Below are positions 29,599-40,464 of a DNA stretch of 64,000 bases, in pieces. The notes under the pieces were generated by a model. The model was not told where the DNA came from, searched no databases, and saw only the letters and a program-made list of their open reading frames with translations. Source of the stretch: Siderastrea siderea (taxonomy: Eukaryota; Cnidaria; Anthozoa; Scleractinia; Rhizangiidae); NCBI GenBank assembly GCA_964030785.1, contig OZ034968.1, positions 40,024,186 through 40,088,185 on the forward strand, written 5' to 3'. The translations under genes were made by a program, and so were the position numbers. Within the stretch, counting starts at the first letter, position 1, and each line of letters starts with the position of its first letter.

Positions 29599-29980
29599 GA
29601 TCAGAGTGTCAGTGGCACGTCTTTGCAAATTAGAAGACACATTGCTTTATGCTATTTATAATAACTTGATGGCAGCAGGTTAAAAAGAAAAAGGAAATGA
29701 ATATCAGCAATTAATTTTTTTATGGAAAAACAGCTTTGATTAATTTTGCAATCACTTAATTTATGGAACATGCTGGTCCTTTTGAAGATTACTATGTGTG
29801 ATCAGGGTCTTTTTTTCTAATGTGAAGTATTGATCATACAAAAACATCAGTAAGAAGTAAGATATGTTCCTTGTCAACCTTTTTAGCACTTTGTCAATTT
29901 GATATTTTTCTTCTTCAGTGAAGTGACAATACATGCCCTACAGAGCACCACCCTGACCTGTCGTCTGGATGATCCTGTGT
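29599..29980 (+). repeat. Dispersed repeat, copy 2 (partner at 0.75 kb)
   Basis: Same orientation as 747-1135 with the same order of landmarks. Its right end leads directly into the open frame 29899-30120, and in copy 1 the same start is disrupted. Confidence 0.7.
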
Positions 29981-30120
29981 TAACAAGTGCTCTGGCCGAA
30001 TTTCTGCAACAGGTTCAGAGAGGGCTGCCAGAGGGCTCACTGCTGAAACTGTGGGCCCCAAATAGTCATGTCACACTCAAAATATGTCAAACCTTCAATA
30101 TTTCTCCACCTGTTTCCTAG
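29899..30120 (+). CDS. Short open exon-like frame, unrecognised
   Basis: Protein-like reading after a pyrimidine tract and ag (ttcttcttcag). It contains TLTCRLDDPVLTSALAEFLQ and then a Gly/Leu-rich end with LKLWAPNSHVTLKIC. The family is not known. It may be the N-terminal exon of the P-element-like remnant that follows, but no link is shown. Confidence 0.3.
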   Translation: MIFFFFSEVTIHALQSTTLTCRLDDPVLTSALAEFLQQVQRGLPEGSLLKLWAPNSHVTLKICQTFNISPPVS

Positions 30121-30220
30121 ACGTATTACCGAGTGGTTTGTATAAGCAAATCCGTAGGTGTGTTTTTTGGAAGATGTAGACCGTGTTTAGGTATATATAT
30201 TCAGGTATACATGGTTATAT

Positions 30221-30320
30221 TGTAAAACTCCCTGAAGAAGTGTGCGCTAGTCACACAAAATGCATAGGAGAAAATAATACAACTCAAGTAGCTCGCAGAA
30301 GTGCTGCTCACTGGCTTAAC
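30221..30320 (+). repeat. Dispersed ~100-bp repeat, copy 1
   Basis: Starts aaaactccctga and continues with gtgtgcgct.gtcacac and a final agtgctgctcact. The same motif chain is at 35090-35190. I associate this motif with a repeat common in cnidarian genomes. Confidence 0.6.
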
Positions 30321-30434
30321 TTTAACCCTCTTACGATTAAGTGGAGTTGCATGATAGCAAGCAAGTGCCACAAAAAAGGTTATGATGTGGTAGGAAACAT
30401 TCTTCCCATACCAACCTGGGAAACAATTTAACAA

Positions 30435-31225
30435 TATAGACAGGCACCCAGTTCAACAAACCCAATATCCCAGGAACATTTAACACTGATGGTGCAAGAA
30501 ATGTCAAGAAGGGGTTGTAAGGGTGTTGGAGGTATTCACTGGGATAAAATGGCCATAAAGGAATTGTGTTGAGTAAATGGACTGGAGAATTGGTTGGTTT
30601 TGAGGACCTCAATATCAGTGTTGATCTCACTACAAGACCAGAAGATCTTGATGATAATGATAAAAAAACAATGAAAGCTCCTCAAAATCAACCGATTCTG
30701 ACTCAGTGTCTGATGAATTAGACCAGGAGTATGACTTAAACCCTGAAACAGCATTGCCCAGTGTAACAGAAGCCTCATCATCGAAAAAAGCTAAGCTGGT
30801 TTGTCAGGTTTTCTTTTCATCACTAGAAGAGGACTTTTCTCGGCCAGCTGCCTCTTACCCCTTACAAAAAATCAACCATCAAATACCTTCCAGTCTTGTT
30901 TGGCAAGTCTGTGAGGCCATTGGTAGTCTCAAGCTTCACAATGGAAAGAGAATAGAAGTTCTCTATTGTGTTTCTGATGGCTCAACATATTCCCACGCCA
31001 TTTTTTTAGTAAAGCAGGGGACCAGAACTGGGTAACATATGATCCCTTCGATGATAACAAACTACTTTACTGGCTCTCTGATTACCCCCATATGATAAAG
31101 AAACTGAGAAACTTAAAAGTTAACCCTTATGGTCAACTTAAAGTGCAGGAGAAAAAGGTAACAGCAAACCACTTGATACCTGTTGTCTCAACTCATTTAA
31201 CACAACAAAGGATACCTACACTTTA
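30435..31225 (+). pseudogene. P-element/THAP9-like transposase remnant
   Basis: Plus-strand pieces in shifted frames read GIHWDKMAIKE, then LSKWTGELVGFEDLNISVDL, then a Ser/Asp-rich linker, AKLVCQVFFSSLEEDFSRP, then NGKRIEVLYCVSDGSTYSH, and finally YDPFDDNKLLYWLSDYPHMI with KKLRNLK. The catalytic core of P-type transposases has this layout: an Asp in a W-D-x-M strand, a G-x-x-V/I-G-F-x-D-L turn, and a second Asp in a D-x-P-H-x-x-K-x-x-R-N motif. At least two frameshifts are present, and no terminal repeats were found. Confidence 0.6.
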
Positions 31226-31512
31226 AATGGTATCACTCCCTTGTAATCCAGCATTTTGGTTGAAATGTGGATGTGGCATAGGCACTGCCATCCATGCCTG
31301 CACAATGTGGCACTGATCCTTTGTCAAAAGTGCAGGGGAAAAACGTAACAATAAACCACTTGACACCTGTTGTCTCAACTCATTTAACACAAAAAGGATA
31401 TCTACACCTTAAATGTTATCACTCCCTTGTAATCCAGCATTTTAGTTGAGATGTGGATACGGCATAGGCACTGCCGTTCATACCTGCACAATGTGGCACT
31501 GACCCTTTGTCA
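31140..31512 (+). repeat. Direct tandem duplication of ~187 bp
   Basis: 31140-31326 and 31327-31512 are direct copies. Both run from aaagtgcagg through ccttgtaatccagcatttt to ctttgtcaa. They differ at roughly fifteen positions, so the duplication is not recent. The left copy contains the end of the P-like reading, so the duplication has displaced the downstream coding part. Confidence 0.9.
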
Positions 31513-31990
31513 AGTTTCCCAAGAATGCCCAAATCTGCAGGCTTACGAATGTGTTGGTCCCAAAAGGAAGCATGATATGATAAACGAAATTATGTGCAAA
31601 ATAGACATGCTGCTAGGGAACTATACATCCCTTGATGAGCAGGGTACCTAGGCCATCATGAAAGACATTCTTTGCAGCCAAAACTTCCAAGGGCAGTTTG
31701 CGGACATGTTCAAAAGCCAGCAGAAAAGCAGCAGGAATGACAAATTTCTGAAATCACTGGCCAAGGACTACGTCACAGCAAAAGATAAAGAGAACAGCAA
31801 TACAATACGAGGACAGGGTGCAAAAGTAGCCAATAAAATCCTTAAGTGTAAGTGGAGTGGGGCAAGGAACAAATCGAGTCAAAACTGCACAGTTTATTCC
31901 GATTCTCAAAGACTCGATGATATGCTGGTCGATACTATCGAACTAAGACCACTCCATAAACTTCACACACGTGCCATGTTAATAAAGTAA
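31513..31990 (+). pseudogene. Unrecognised decayed frame with one stop
   Basis: Reading through a single TAG at 31649 gives about 158 codons with an ordinary composition. It contains KHDMINEIMCKIDMLLGNY and, later, a Lys/Ser-rich part with SLAKDYVTAKDKEN. No family is recognised. It lies directly after the P-like remnant and may be its C-terminal part or a separate exon. Confidence 0.3.
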
Positions 31991-32394
31991 ATGAACAAAT
32001 ATGCCTACCCCGTTCAAGATAAAAGACCTTAAAAACCATACCATGTTTTAAAAGCGGCAAATCCGTGTTTAGGCCAGATAAACGATTACCACCATCCCTT
32101 TCCCAGGAACTCGACAGTTGAAATGTTGTTGCAAAAAGGTGGGGTTCCACTGTACCATACTTAGAAAAAAAAAGGTTTTTCTTTTCCTTTCTGCTAAAAG
32201 CTGATGCAGTGGATGCAAAAAAAAAAAAAAAAAAGGAAGCCTGAGAACCAACACCCTCATTGCACAATTCCTGCAGGTTGGCTGGCAACAATTCTAAAGG
32301 TCATCCTTCTTTTTATGCAAGACCACCTGCAACAAAGAGTAGCCAGAACTTTGGCAATCAACGAGAGTCTACCATCCTGAATTTGCAGATGTCT

Positions 32395-32510
32395 AGGTAA
32401 AGTGTGTCCCCTGGACCTGCAGAGCAGACCAATAATACCATTTGGAGGACCTGGTGCTGTAGTGAAATGCAATGAAAGTAAATTCAATCACAAGGCAGAG
32501 GTAAAAACAG
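32395..32510 (+). pseudogene. Merlin/IS1016-like (ISXO2-type) transposase fragment
   Basis: A 24-codon island PIIPFGGPGAVVKCNESKF followed by NHKAE before a gt donor-like site. In ISXO2/IS1595-type transposases the first catalytic Asp sits in I-G-G-P-G-x-V-V-x-I-D-E-S-K-F. Here that position is Asn, so the residue is lost. Only this strand is clear. Confidence 0.45.
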
Positions 32511-33457
32511 AATTTTTGTATAAATAATTTTGAAGTCTTGTAGAGTTACGTCACAATTTTACTTTATTTGAGAATGGCAAGGCCACTGAGTACTTCAGCA
32601 TTGCATATTAGGAATATTTGGAAGATGCGACCCTTGTAAGCGAATGCTACGTTGACGGGACCACGTTATTCAATCACATACCCCAAAGCAAAGAAAGGCG
32701 GTTATTATGTTACACCACAAAAGGCAAAATCTACTAACAGTTAGTGCATGTATACATAGTCTTACTACTCAGGCGCGGAAGCGGAAGGGGAAAATTTAGA
32801 GCATTTGGGGGGTGTGTGGGGGATTTCAACTCTCTAGCTATCCTGCACTCAGGAATTTGACTACCACCCAGTGTGGATGTTTCATTTCTTTCCCCTGAAG
32901 AGGCCCGAATCCCATGTCTTAGGAGAACTGAGATTAAACCCAAAGTGACTTGATGTGGAAAAGGCTAGAGAACATCACCAACGATTTCATTCAATAATGT
33001 TCAGTTCTCCGTTTGTGCATCGCGTTTACTTGTCTGTTGAAAAATGACTTTTGCCATTTTGAAATATTAAGGATAAAAGAAGTGATAGTTCAGTAAAGTT
33101 ATTAGTTATTTTTTCGTTTTGTTCATTTACAAATGGTGGGTTTGTAAAGTACAAAAGGTTTTCCGCTTTTTCAGCCCATGCCATTGCTATGACAAGGTTG
33201 GAATTTGGGTATGGCCTATGCGAAAATTGTTAATTGTTTCCAATATGTCAATTGCCAAAGAATCATAAACCCTGAAGGATAAGCCTCGTACTAGACCTTG
33301 TTTAAGATTTGACAAGCATTCCGAGAATTGTGGGCATTTGATGTTGGAACTGGTCAAAGGTCTTGATCTTGGTGTTGTTAAAGAGGGTCGCAACCACTAA
33401 GATGATAATTAATTTGGATAAAAAACCATTTACACTGTTTGCTCATGTCATATTAGC

Positions 33458-33760
33458 TTTCAAGGCTTGAGGGATGACCTGACCTGCATACTTGACCAGG
33501 ATCTGTCCTCTCTCAGTCTTTGTGCATTGCACCGCGAGATGCGCAATACTGAGCAGATTTTGAAAAGTGTTAGACTTCTCGCATAACAAATTGGTTCACT
33601 CCAACAGTGCAGTGAGGAACTGTCCCGAAATGGCCTAGAAAACTTCAAAGCCGATTGATAACTGGATACTGTCAAATTGATTAACTGGTCAAATTGATAA
33701 CTGGACAGCAAACTGCTCCTGGAAGAAACATTTCTTTTGCCTCTTGTTCAGGTCAGTACA
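33458..33760 (+). pseudogene. Exon-like fragment of an unnamed multicopy protein
   Basis: Reads FQGLRDDLTCILDQDLSSLS, then CALHREMRNTEQILKSVRLL, a stop, and QIGSLQQCSEELSRNGLENF. After another shift it reads TGQQTAPGRNISFASCSG. The C-x-L-H-x-x-M-R motif recurs in cnidarian mobile-element-linked proteins that I cannot name. It has two stops, so it is decayed. Confidence 0.35.
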
Positions 33761-34496
33761 TATACATGAATAACCATGATAGCCAGGGGACAATAAGTTT
33801 TATTTTCTCAAGAGTGACGAAACTTTGTATAAAGATCATTCCCCTGTATAACATTTTGTACCCTTACTGCAATGATTTCAGTGTTGCGTCATTTGGAAAC
33901 ATTGCATGACATATAAAAACTCGTGAATGCTGGACGGAAGACCTTAAACGTTTCTTAAAACAAGGTATTAAAAGAGAGTGACAAGCTCCAAAAGCTTTCA
34001 TGTTCTTTATTGGTGGAATGTCTCCTGATCAGTTTCTGAACTACAGTGGTCCCCTTTCTTTATAAACACCTTTCTGTTATGTGAGGTTTTACCCTCCAAG
34101 GGGACTCACTTTAGACCCTGGCATGTACTTGACTGTTCTTTACTGTTCGGGATTATTTTAAAGAAATGAATAACAGAGATTTTAGCCACTAGAACAGCAA
34201 TTTTTTCAGGAAGTACAGAGCATCTAAGTTTGACAAATCCCTGCCTTTATCAAAGCTTGCAGTCCATTTTCAACATATGGAAGCCGCCAAACTATGCATC
34301 CTCAACAAAATATCTTTCTATGATAACGACAAAAGGTGATTTTATTTTGATCGTGATATTTTATTGACCACTTGATTTGAACCATTATTATAATAGGACC
34401 AGTAGGATTTTCAATATGTAGTCCTTTCCACTGCTGTTAGCTACATTGATCAGTAACATTAACTGGATCTAGAACAGGGGGCGGGGGAGGGGGACA

Positions 34497-34590
34497 GGAA
34501 TGGCACTGGTGAGAGTGCTCACCTTCCAACCTTGTGGCCCGGGTCTGTTTCCTGGCTCTATCAATCAACATAAAGTGAGTTGAGAGCAAA
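34497..34590 (+). repeat. tRNA-related SINE fragment
   Basis: Contains ctggtgagagtgctcacctt, then cttgtggcccgggtctgtttcctgg and a downstream aagtgagttgag. It resembles the box A/box B head and tail of a widespread invertebrate SINE with the core gtggcccgggttcgattcc. The box B region here has mutated. Confidence 0.5.
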
Positions 34591-34899
34591 ATAAAAACTC
34601 AGCGGCCACAGTGAAAAATTGATTTTTGCTCATATTTAATATATAGGTAGGCAATACAAGAAAAACAATCGCGGTATAGTTTGCTTTTCAATAACTCGCT
34701 TTCGTTGTGAGAAAATTGGGAAAATACATTTTCCATTTTCACGGGTATTGTCCCGAGCCACACCCCAATCTGGCTAGCATTGCAGTACCTTTACTGCTAG
34801 ATTTGGAAAGAAAATAAAATAAAAATAAAATAGTTTGACGACAATAGATAGTCAGCCATTTATACATCATGATACATCATCAACAGCACTCTTTTTTGA

Positions 34900-35480
34900 T
34901 GCCCAGAATGCTGGAAGTCTTATTTCCAATCTTATAGATTTCAAAATTCTCTGGGGGAGAATGCCCCCAGACCCCCCTAGGAAAAGGGGCGGTGAGGCCC
35001 CTTCTGTAGTCACATCCACCTAATCCCAATCGGAAGCTGCTTATAAAAAATGTCATTGAAAACCTGAATTACTTGTTTGTATAACTGTAAAACTCCCTGA
35101 TCAAATGAGGTGTGCGCTGGTCACACGAAACACATAGAAGAAAACGAAGTTCAACAAAAGTAGTTCACGCAAGTGCTGCTCACTTCAAAAATTTAAAAAA
35201 TCGTCCTGTTCAAAAATTCAATTAGCATGATGGTTTATGTGAACATCCCCAAAGAGGAATAGGACATGTTTTGTTTTAAGTTCTATACATAAATAACCAA
35301 CCAAGGCCACTGTCTGGACACCAAAAAAAAATTGTCTGCAGGAAGTCACAGCCCGAAAAAAATTGTTTGCATAGACAACGACACATAAAAAAATTGTTTG
35401 TCTTGAAGAAAATTGGATCCCTCCCCTCCAAACAAATAATGGTCCGTCCCTTAGTTACGCCAGCCTTTGTTATCGGACAT
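34900..35480. repeat. Patchwork of dispersed repeats
   Basis: Includes a G/C-rich palindromic motif at 34953-34982 (gggggagaatgcccccag), copy 2 of the ~100-bp repeat at 35090-35190, and three degenerate units ending aaaaaaattgt at 35320-35405. It then has a Pro-like C-rich block ctcccctccaaacaaataat. No coding content was recognised. Confidence 0.5.
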
Positions 35481-37165
35481 GGCTTTTAGGTAATAATTCT
35501 AAGGCATTTGGTATCACCCTTTTTTGCATTTTTCAGGTATATTGGTATCCCAGGGGAAAAAATGGAGTATGTTGGTATCCCACTACTCCCCCTGGCTGGG
35601 CCTGAAAGACAAAGAAAGAGACTTCGGAGTTGATCTTTTTTTTGATTTGCCGCCTTTCGCACCTATTTGTTTGATAGTTCCGCCCAGTTTGCAAAACGAT
35701 AATTTCACGGCAAATTATTGCTGTGTAATCGTTACAACCTAAGACGTCTTTTTTCGCGTGCATTGGTGAATTCTTGAAGTATCAAGGCAGAGGGAAAAAT
35801 TCGACACGGCTCACTTTCAAAGTTAAAGATAAATCGAAATCAGGTTTTTTTGCCCTGCCTCGCCCCATTCCATTCTCGTTTTCTTCCTGACTTGCATAAC
35901 ATTTTCACTTTTCTGGTCGCACGTGGGATTTCAGGAACAAGAGCTGACTGCTCGCAGCCTACTGAGAAACATAACCGTTCCTACGAACTGATGAAGTGTG
36001 AAAGCACCTGGGCATCTAAAATAGAAACATGGAAAGTTCTGAATAGCTAATTATCAGAGATATGTGCAAAACAATAAAAGTGTCCAATGATCTCAATCCT
36101 TTACGTGTAACCCAAAAGCAATAAAAATTTACTATCATCAGTAGTGAAGTAGTCTGAGTACAGAACCCCCACTTCCAGATATAAAACTGGCTATAAAGCA
36201 AAACACAAACCGCATGAAGGAAAAGTGTTTCAAGGCATTCAAAATATGGATCTGTTTGACATGTATTAAGTGATGCAAAACACTCGCCTCAATTTCAAAT
36301 AAAAAGCCGTCAACATTCCACTCTGTCAAAGACACGACCTTTGTTGTAATGAGGACTGAATCGAAATGGTCAAGCAAAAGTACGTAGAACGAAATGGGTG
36401 TATGTGTATTAAGTACAAGGAGGAGGAGAACGGTACAATGAAAACGAAGATAAAAGCAGCTTCCAATTTTGTATTCTAAGTCATCGCTCCAGTTGTTGGC
36501 GCTAAGAGCGGTTATATTGTGGAGGTGGTCATTTTCCGAAGCAATGGAGAACGGTATGTGTAACACTAATGCATAGGTATAATTGAACCTCAGTGACTCG
36601 TAATTTACGGTAACTGTTCATATATATTCGATAGCTTTGCTTTAAAGTTGGTTACCAGATAGGATTGCGAGGTTTATTTTGCTGTTTCTTCTATGTTGGT
36701 ACAAACGACAATCTACCGTATTTATTCGCCTTTTAGCCGATCCCGGCTATAAGCCGAGACCCTAAACTTGTAACACAGAATACTGACCCAATGTTGCCAA
36801 AAAAATTCAGGAAACTCTCAGCTATAAGCCGAGACCCAAAAATTGAGCAATCTACTTGAATAAAACACAGAAAATATTGCGAAAATTTCCTAGGAAATTT
36901 ACAAATTCAAGTTGAAGTGAATAATAAAGACGATCGAAGTGCTGACCTCTAAGGAAATACTTCTAAAGTTGCTGATTAATAAACATGATCGAAATGCTAA
37001 CCTCTTAGGAACCCTTTCCAAAGTTGTCGTTTGAATGAATCAGTGTGTTGAGGAATATTAATTGTCCTAATCAAAGTATAAAACTCCGTAACAAGAACAG
37101 AACTATCAACAGTTATCATAGTACTGATACATCGCTCCAAATCTTAAAGATAGTTTGCGTTCACA

Positions 37166-38044
37166 ATGCCAAAGGCACGTTGTACCTCGTACACTCTTGC
37201 CTTTAAATTAAAAGTCATCGCAGAAGCAGAGGCTATAGAAAATAACTCTGAAATCGCAAGACATTACGGCTTAGCGAGTCGATGGTCCATTGCTGGTGAT
37301 GTGACCAAGGAGTCCTATTCAACGGCGAGCTGAAGATGTCTGCCAGATGAAAGACGATGGGCCGCTACATCCCAAAATATCCTGAGCTCGATCAACAGTT
37401 GTTCAAGTGGTTTACGGAGCAAAGAAGTCAAGGTGAGAATTCATTTGTCTGTGTTTTTTTGCGATGAAACCAAAATGAAATGAATTTGTCATGCAACTTT
37501 TTGACTGCAGGCGTTGTTCGCATAGTATCACATTTCAACTCACTTGTGGGAACCAACACTTCTGATTGGTTGGAATCCTGCGGAGTCAAAACAATGCTGT
37601 CAAAAAAAAAGTTTACATTCGGCTCGCTTGATTTATATTTTCCACAGTGAATTAAATGTTATTGCTTGCGTCGTTTTAGGTATAGCCGTGAGCAGATTAA
37701 TGTTACATCTGAAAGCGAAGGAACTAGCAAATGATCCAAGGCCTCCCTCGGATGGTATCAAAACTGGAAGCAGCGCCATTCCACCGAACGAAGCAAACTC
37801 TGGCTCAACGCCTGCCCAATGACTTGGAAAATAAGATCTGCAGTTTCACCGCTTCGTGATAGCAGCCAAACAGCGAATGCAGTATCCACTGGCGAAAATC
37901 TTCAACATGGATGAGACCCAGATGCGGTTCGAGCTACCTTCATTGCGAACCCTTGAGTCAATGACCAAACTTCAGAAAATACATTCGCTCGGCTTATATG
38001 GGAATAAATGCCAATTTCCTAATGTTGGAGAAAGTTTTGTTTAG
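37166..38044 (+). pseudogene. Tigger transposase, broken and shortened
   Basis: It starts MPKARCTSYTLAFKLKVIAE with a Psq-type helix-turn-helix (NNSEIARHYGL). After a frameshift a CENP-B/Tc5-type HTH piece reads YPELDQQLFKWFTEQRSQ, ending at a donor near 37431. A second exon from 37681 reads AVSRLMLHLKAKELAND, and after another gap KIFNMDETQMRFELPS carries the first catalytic Asp of the DDE_1 domain. The rest of the DDE domain is absent. Frameshifts and missing parts exclude activity. Confidence 0.78.
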
Positions 38045-38446
38045 TAAAAACTCGGCTATAAGCCGAACCCCCTTCTCTGGCCTAAATTTTACCTAAACTT
38101 CGCTTGACTTTGTGTAATTACTGTACCCAAATCATGAATTAGCCAATCAGAAGCCTTGTTTACTGACATGATTTTCTACGATATCAAGTCACTGACCGGA
38201 TATCCTACGATATCGTGGACAGTTTCTAAAACTCGCACTTTTTTGCAGACTTCAGAGATGAAAATTACAACAGAAAAACAACGAAACGTAAAACTATTTC
38301 ATTTGTTAAACGAAAAAGTAATTTGTTTAACGCTAACAAAGAAAAAAAACAATTTCACGCCAAAATTGGACGCGGTTACACTGTCCGGCGCTCGCGTGTA
38401 CGAAAAAATAACGCCGGGTTTTAGGACGAATTTGGGTACGGTAAAT

Positions 38447-38612
38447 ACCTAATTGCACCTTTTTTGGTACGCTTCGGCAGCATATCAGGCTCATTTGGTC
38501 TCGCCATGGGTATCTTGGCTCGACTGCGTCTCGCCAAAATATGAACCATGACTCGACCAAACTCGCCTGATATGCTTCTGAAGCATACCAAAAAGGTACG
38601 ATTAGGTATAAA
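38447..38612. repeat. Hairpin-forming inverted repeat inside Tigger
   Basis: Two arms of about 60 bp (38447-38510 and 38545-38612) can pair around a short loop. They share acctaat, acctttttggta and gcatatcagg motifs in opposite orientation. It probably is a small fold-back element that entered the Tigger 3' region, with TA at both ends. Confidence 0.7.
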
Positions 38613-39054
38613 AATCGCTCGGCTTATAGACGAATAAATACGGTATTTCATCTTCACTCTAGCTAGAGGGCGAGGCGCCAATTCACGCACTTCCCGTTTA
38701 AAATGGGCTCTGTCTCAGTGTTTTTGCTTGTTATGGTCCTAAATTGTGAACAATTAACATCTCTGCTACACAAACTGCTCCTGCAACAGTAAAAGAAAGG
38801 CTATGTGTTGATATTTTAATATTATTCAGGCTTTACAGGAAATAACAATTACTCCGGCTATTTTTTCGAAACCTGTACAAAACCCAAGACATTTATCCTC
38901 AATTCCTGGGTGACAGAGCGTTAAGCTCCTTTAAATAAAGTGGACTGGGTCTCTTTATACCCTGATCACATCTGTCTTCTCTCCACAATTGAAGTTGTAT
39001 GCAAGAATGCCCTTCGTGTTGATCACCAGCTGGAATTTTGTTAATTCCTTTCAG

Positions 39055-39283
39055 GTTTATGGCTTTTGTACCTCCGAACCTTGAAAGGGATGATGTCATT
39101 TCCCACTTAAACAAGAATCTACAGGCGAAAGGACAGGGAGGCCTAGTCTGCTCTTTGACAGAGACGATGTTCAAGTCGGTTTTTGTCAATAAAGTCAACT
39201 GCTTGTTGGAAAACGAAAGCGTCCCTCCTCTTGTAGCCACTAAAACCCTGGGAATGTTTGTTTTTTTTTCACCATGCACGTAG
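39055..39283 (+). CDS. Unnamed gene exon, left duplicate
   Basis: Follows acceptor cctttcag. It reads FMAFVPPNLERDDVISHLNK, then GGLVCSLTETMFKSVFVNKV and a Leu/Val-rich end. It is duplicated almost exactly at 40093-40321. Its downstream border is unclear. It may be the 5' part of the P-loop gene that follows, but no start codon or promoter was found. Confidence 0.4.
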
Positions 39284-39406
39284 TCAATTTCTAAATGATC
39301 ATTCATATGATATTCAAAAATCAAAACTTGCAACAGTCATATATTCACATAACATCAGTGGCCATCAGTCGTAATGATACACAGTACCTTGTTGGTCTCT
39401 TACTCC

Positions 39407-39421
39407 GGGGGGGGGGGGGGG
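39407..39421 (+). repeat. Poly-G tract, 15 nt
   Basis: G-run within the left tandem copy. The corresponding run in the right copy has 22 G, so the tract length has drifted since duplication. Confidence 0.95.
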
Positions 39422-40092
39422 ACTCCCTATACCGGACAATATGGGGAGGCTCCGCCCCAGTTGTTGGCGCTAAGAGCGGTTAAATTGTGGAGGTAGTCAT
39501 TTTCCAAAGCAATGGAGAACGGTATGTGTAATACCAATGCATAGGTATAATTGAACCCCAGTGACTCGTAATTTACGGTAACTGTTCATATATATTCGAG
39601 AGCTTTGCTTTAAAGTTGGTTACCAGATAGGATTGCAAGGTTTATTTTACTGTTTCTTCTATGTTGGTACAAACGACAATCTATTTCATCTTCACTCTGG
39701 CTAGAGGGCGAGGCGCCAATTCACGCACTTCCCGTTTAAAATGGGCTCTGTCTCAGTGTTTTTGCTTGTTATGGTCCTAAATTGTGAACAATTAACATCT
39801 CTGCTACACAAACTGCTCCTGCAACAGTAAAAGAAAGGCTATGTGTTGATATTTTAATATTATTCAGGCTTTACAGGAAATAAAAATTACTCCGGCTATT
39901 TTTTCGAAACCTGTACAAAACCCAAGACATTTATCCTCAATTCCTGGGTGACAGAGCGTTAAGCTCCTTTAAATAAAGTGGACTGGGTCTCTTTATACCC
40001 TGATCACATCTGTCTTCTCTCCACAATTGAAGTTGTATGCAAGAATGCCCTTCATGTTGATCACCAGCTGGAATTTTGTTAATTCCTTTCAG

Positions 40093-40321
40093 GTTTATGG
40101 CTTTCGTACCTCCGAACCTTGAAAGGGATGATGTCATTTCCCACTTTAACAAGAATCTACAGGCGAAAGGACAGGGAGGCCTAGTCTGCTCTTTGACAGA
40201 GACGATGTTCAAGTCGGTTTTTGTCAATAAAGTCAACTGCTTGTTGGAAAACGAAAGCGTCCCTCCTCTTGTAGCCACTAAAACCCTGGGAATGTTTGCT
40301 TTTTTTTCACCATGCACGTAG
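40093..40321 (+). CDS. Unnamed gene exon, right duplicate
   Basis: Nearly identical to 39055-39283, with an HLNK to HFNK change and a few silent differences. Both copies stay open, so either could be spliced to the exons downstream. The right copy is the nearer one. Confidence 0.4.
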
Positions 40322-40442
40322 TCAATTTCTAAATGATCATTCATGATATTCAAAAATCAAAACTTCCAACAGTCATATATTCACATAACATCAGTGGCCA
40401 TCAGTCGTAATGATACACAGTACCTTGTTGGTCTCTTACTCC

Positions 40443-40464
40443 GGGGGGGGGGGGGGGGGGGGGG
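40443..40464 (+). repeat. Poly-G tract, 22 nt
   Basis: Uninterrupted run of 22 G. Such runs can form G-quadruplexes and are unstable in length, and they are also difficult to sequence. The flanks (ttactcc / ctccctattccggac) match the left copy. Confidence 0.95.

Larger units (their letters stand above)
36716..38643 (+). mobile_element. pogo/Tigger-type DNA transposon, decayed
   Basis: 1928 bp bounded by ccgtatttattcg and cgaataaatacgg, with the TA target duplicated (36714-36715 and 38644-38645). The right-hand tandem copy at 39680-39690 reads acaatctatttcatc without the element, so it is the empty site. The palindromic motif ctataagccgag recurs near both ends (36750, 36820, 38050, 38630) and is a candidate transposase-binding site. 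Its transposase is shortened and broken. Confidence 0.95.
36490..39457 (+). repeat. Tandem duplication, left copy (contains Tigger)
   Basis: From cagttgttggcgctaagagc to ggaggctccgcc. Without the Tigger element and its duplicated TA it is ~1.04 kb and aligns end to end with 39458-40499 with only scattered differences. It ends in a poly-G tract region and the next copy starts at once, so the copies are directly abutting. Confidence 0.93.

Noticed and set aside
30337..30630. 97-codon minus-strand frame
   Set aside because: It is antisense to the P-element-like remnant, and the plus strand gives the better protein reading.
31140..31512. CRISPR-like or satellite array
   Set aside because: There are only two units of ~187 bp with no short repeat/spacer pattern.
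36138..36566. 142-codon minus-strand frame
   Set aside because: The composition is hydrophobic without domain pattern, its 5' part overlaps the duplicated non-coding segment, and it has no splice or promoter support.
38899..39333. 144-codon minus-strand frame, repeated at 39937-40353
   Set aside because: It recurs only because the segment is duplicated. The plus strand has an acceptor and a better exon reading.
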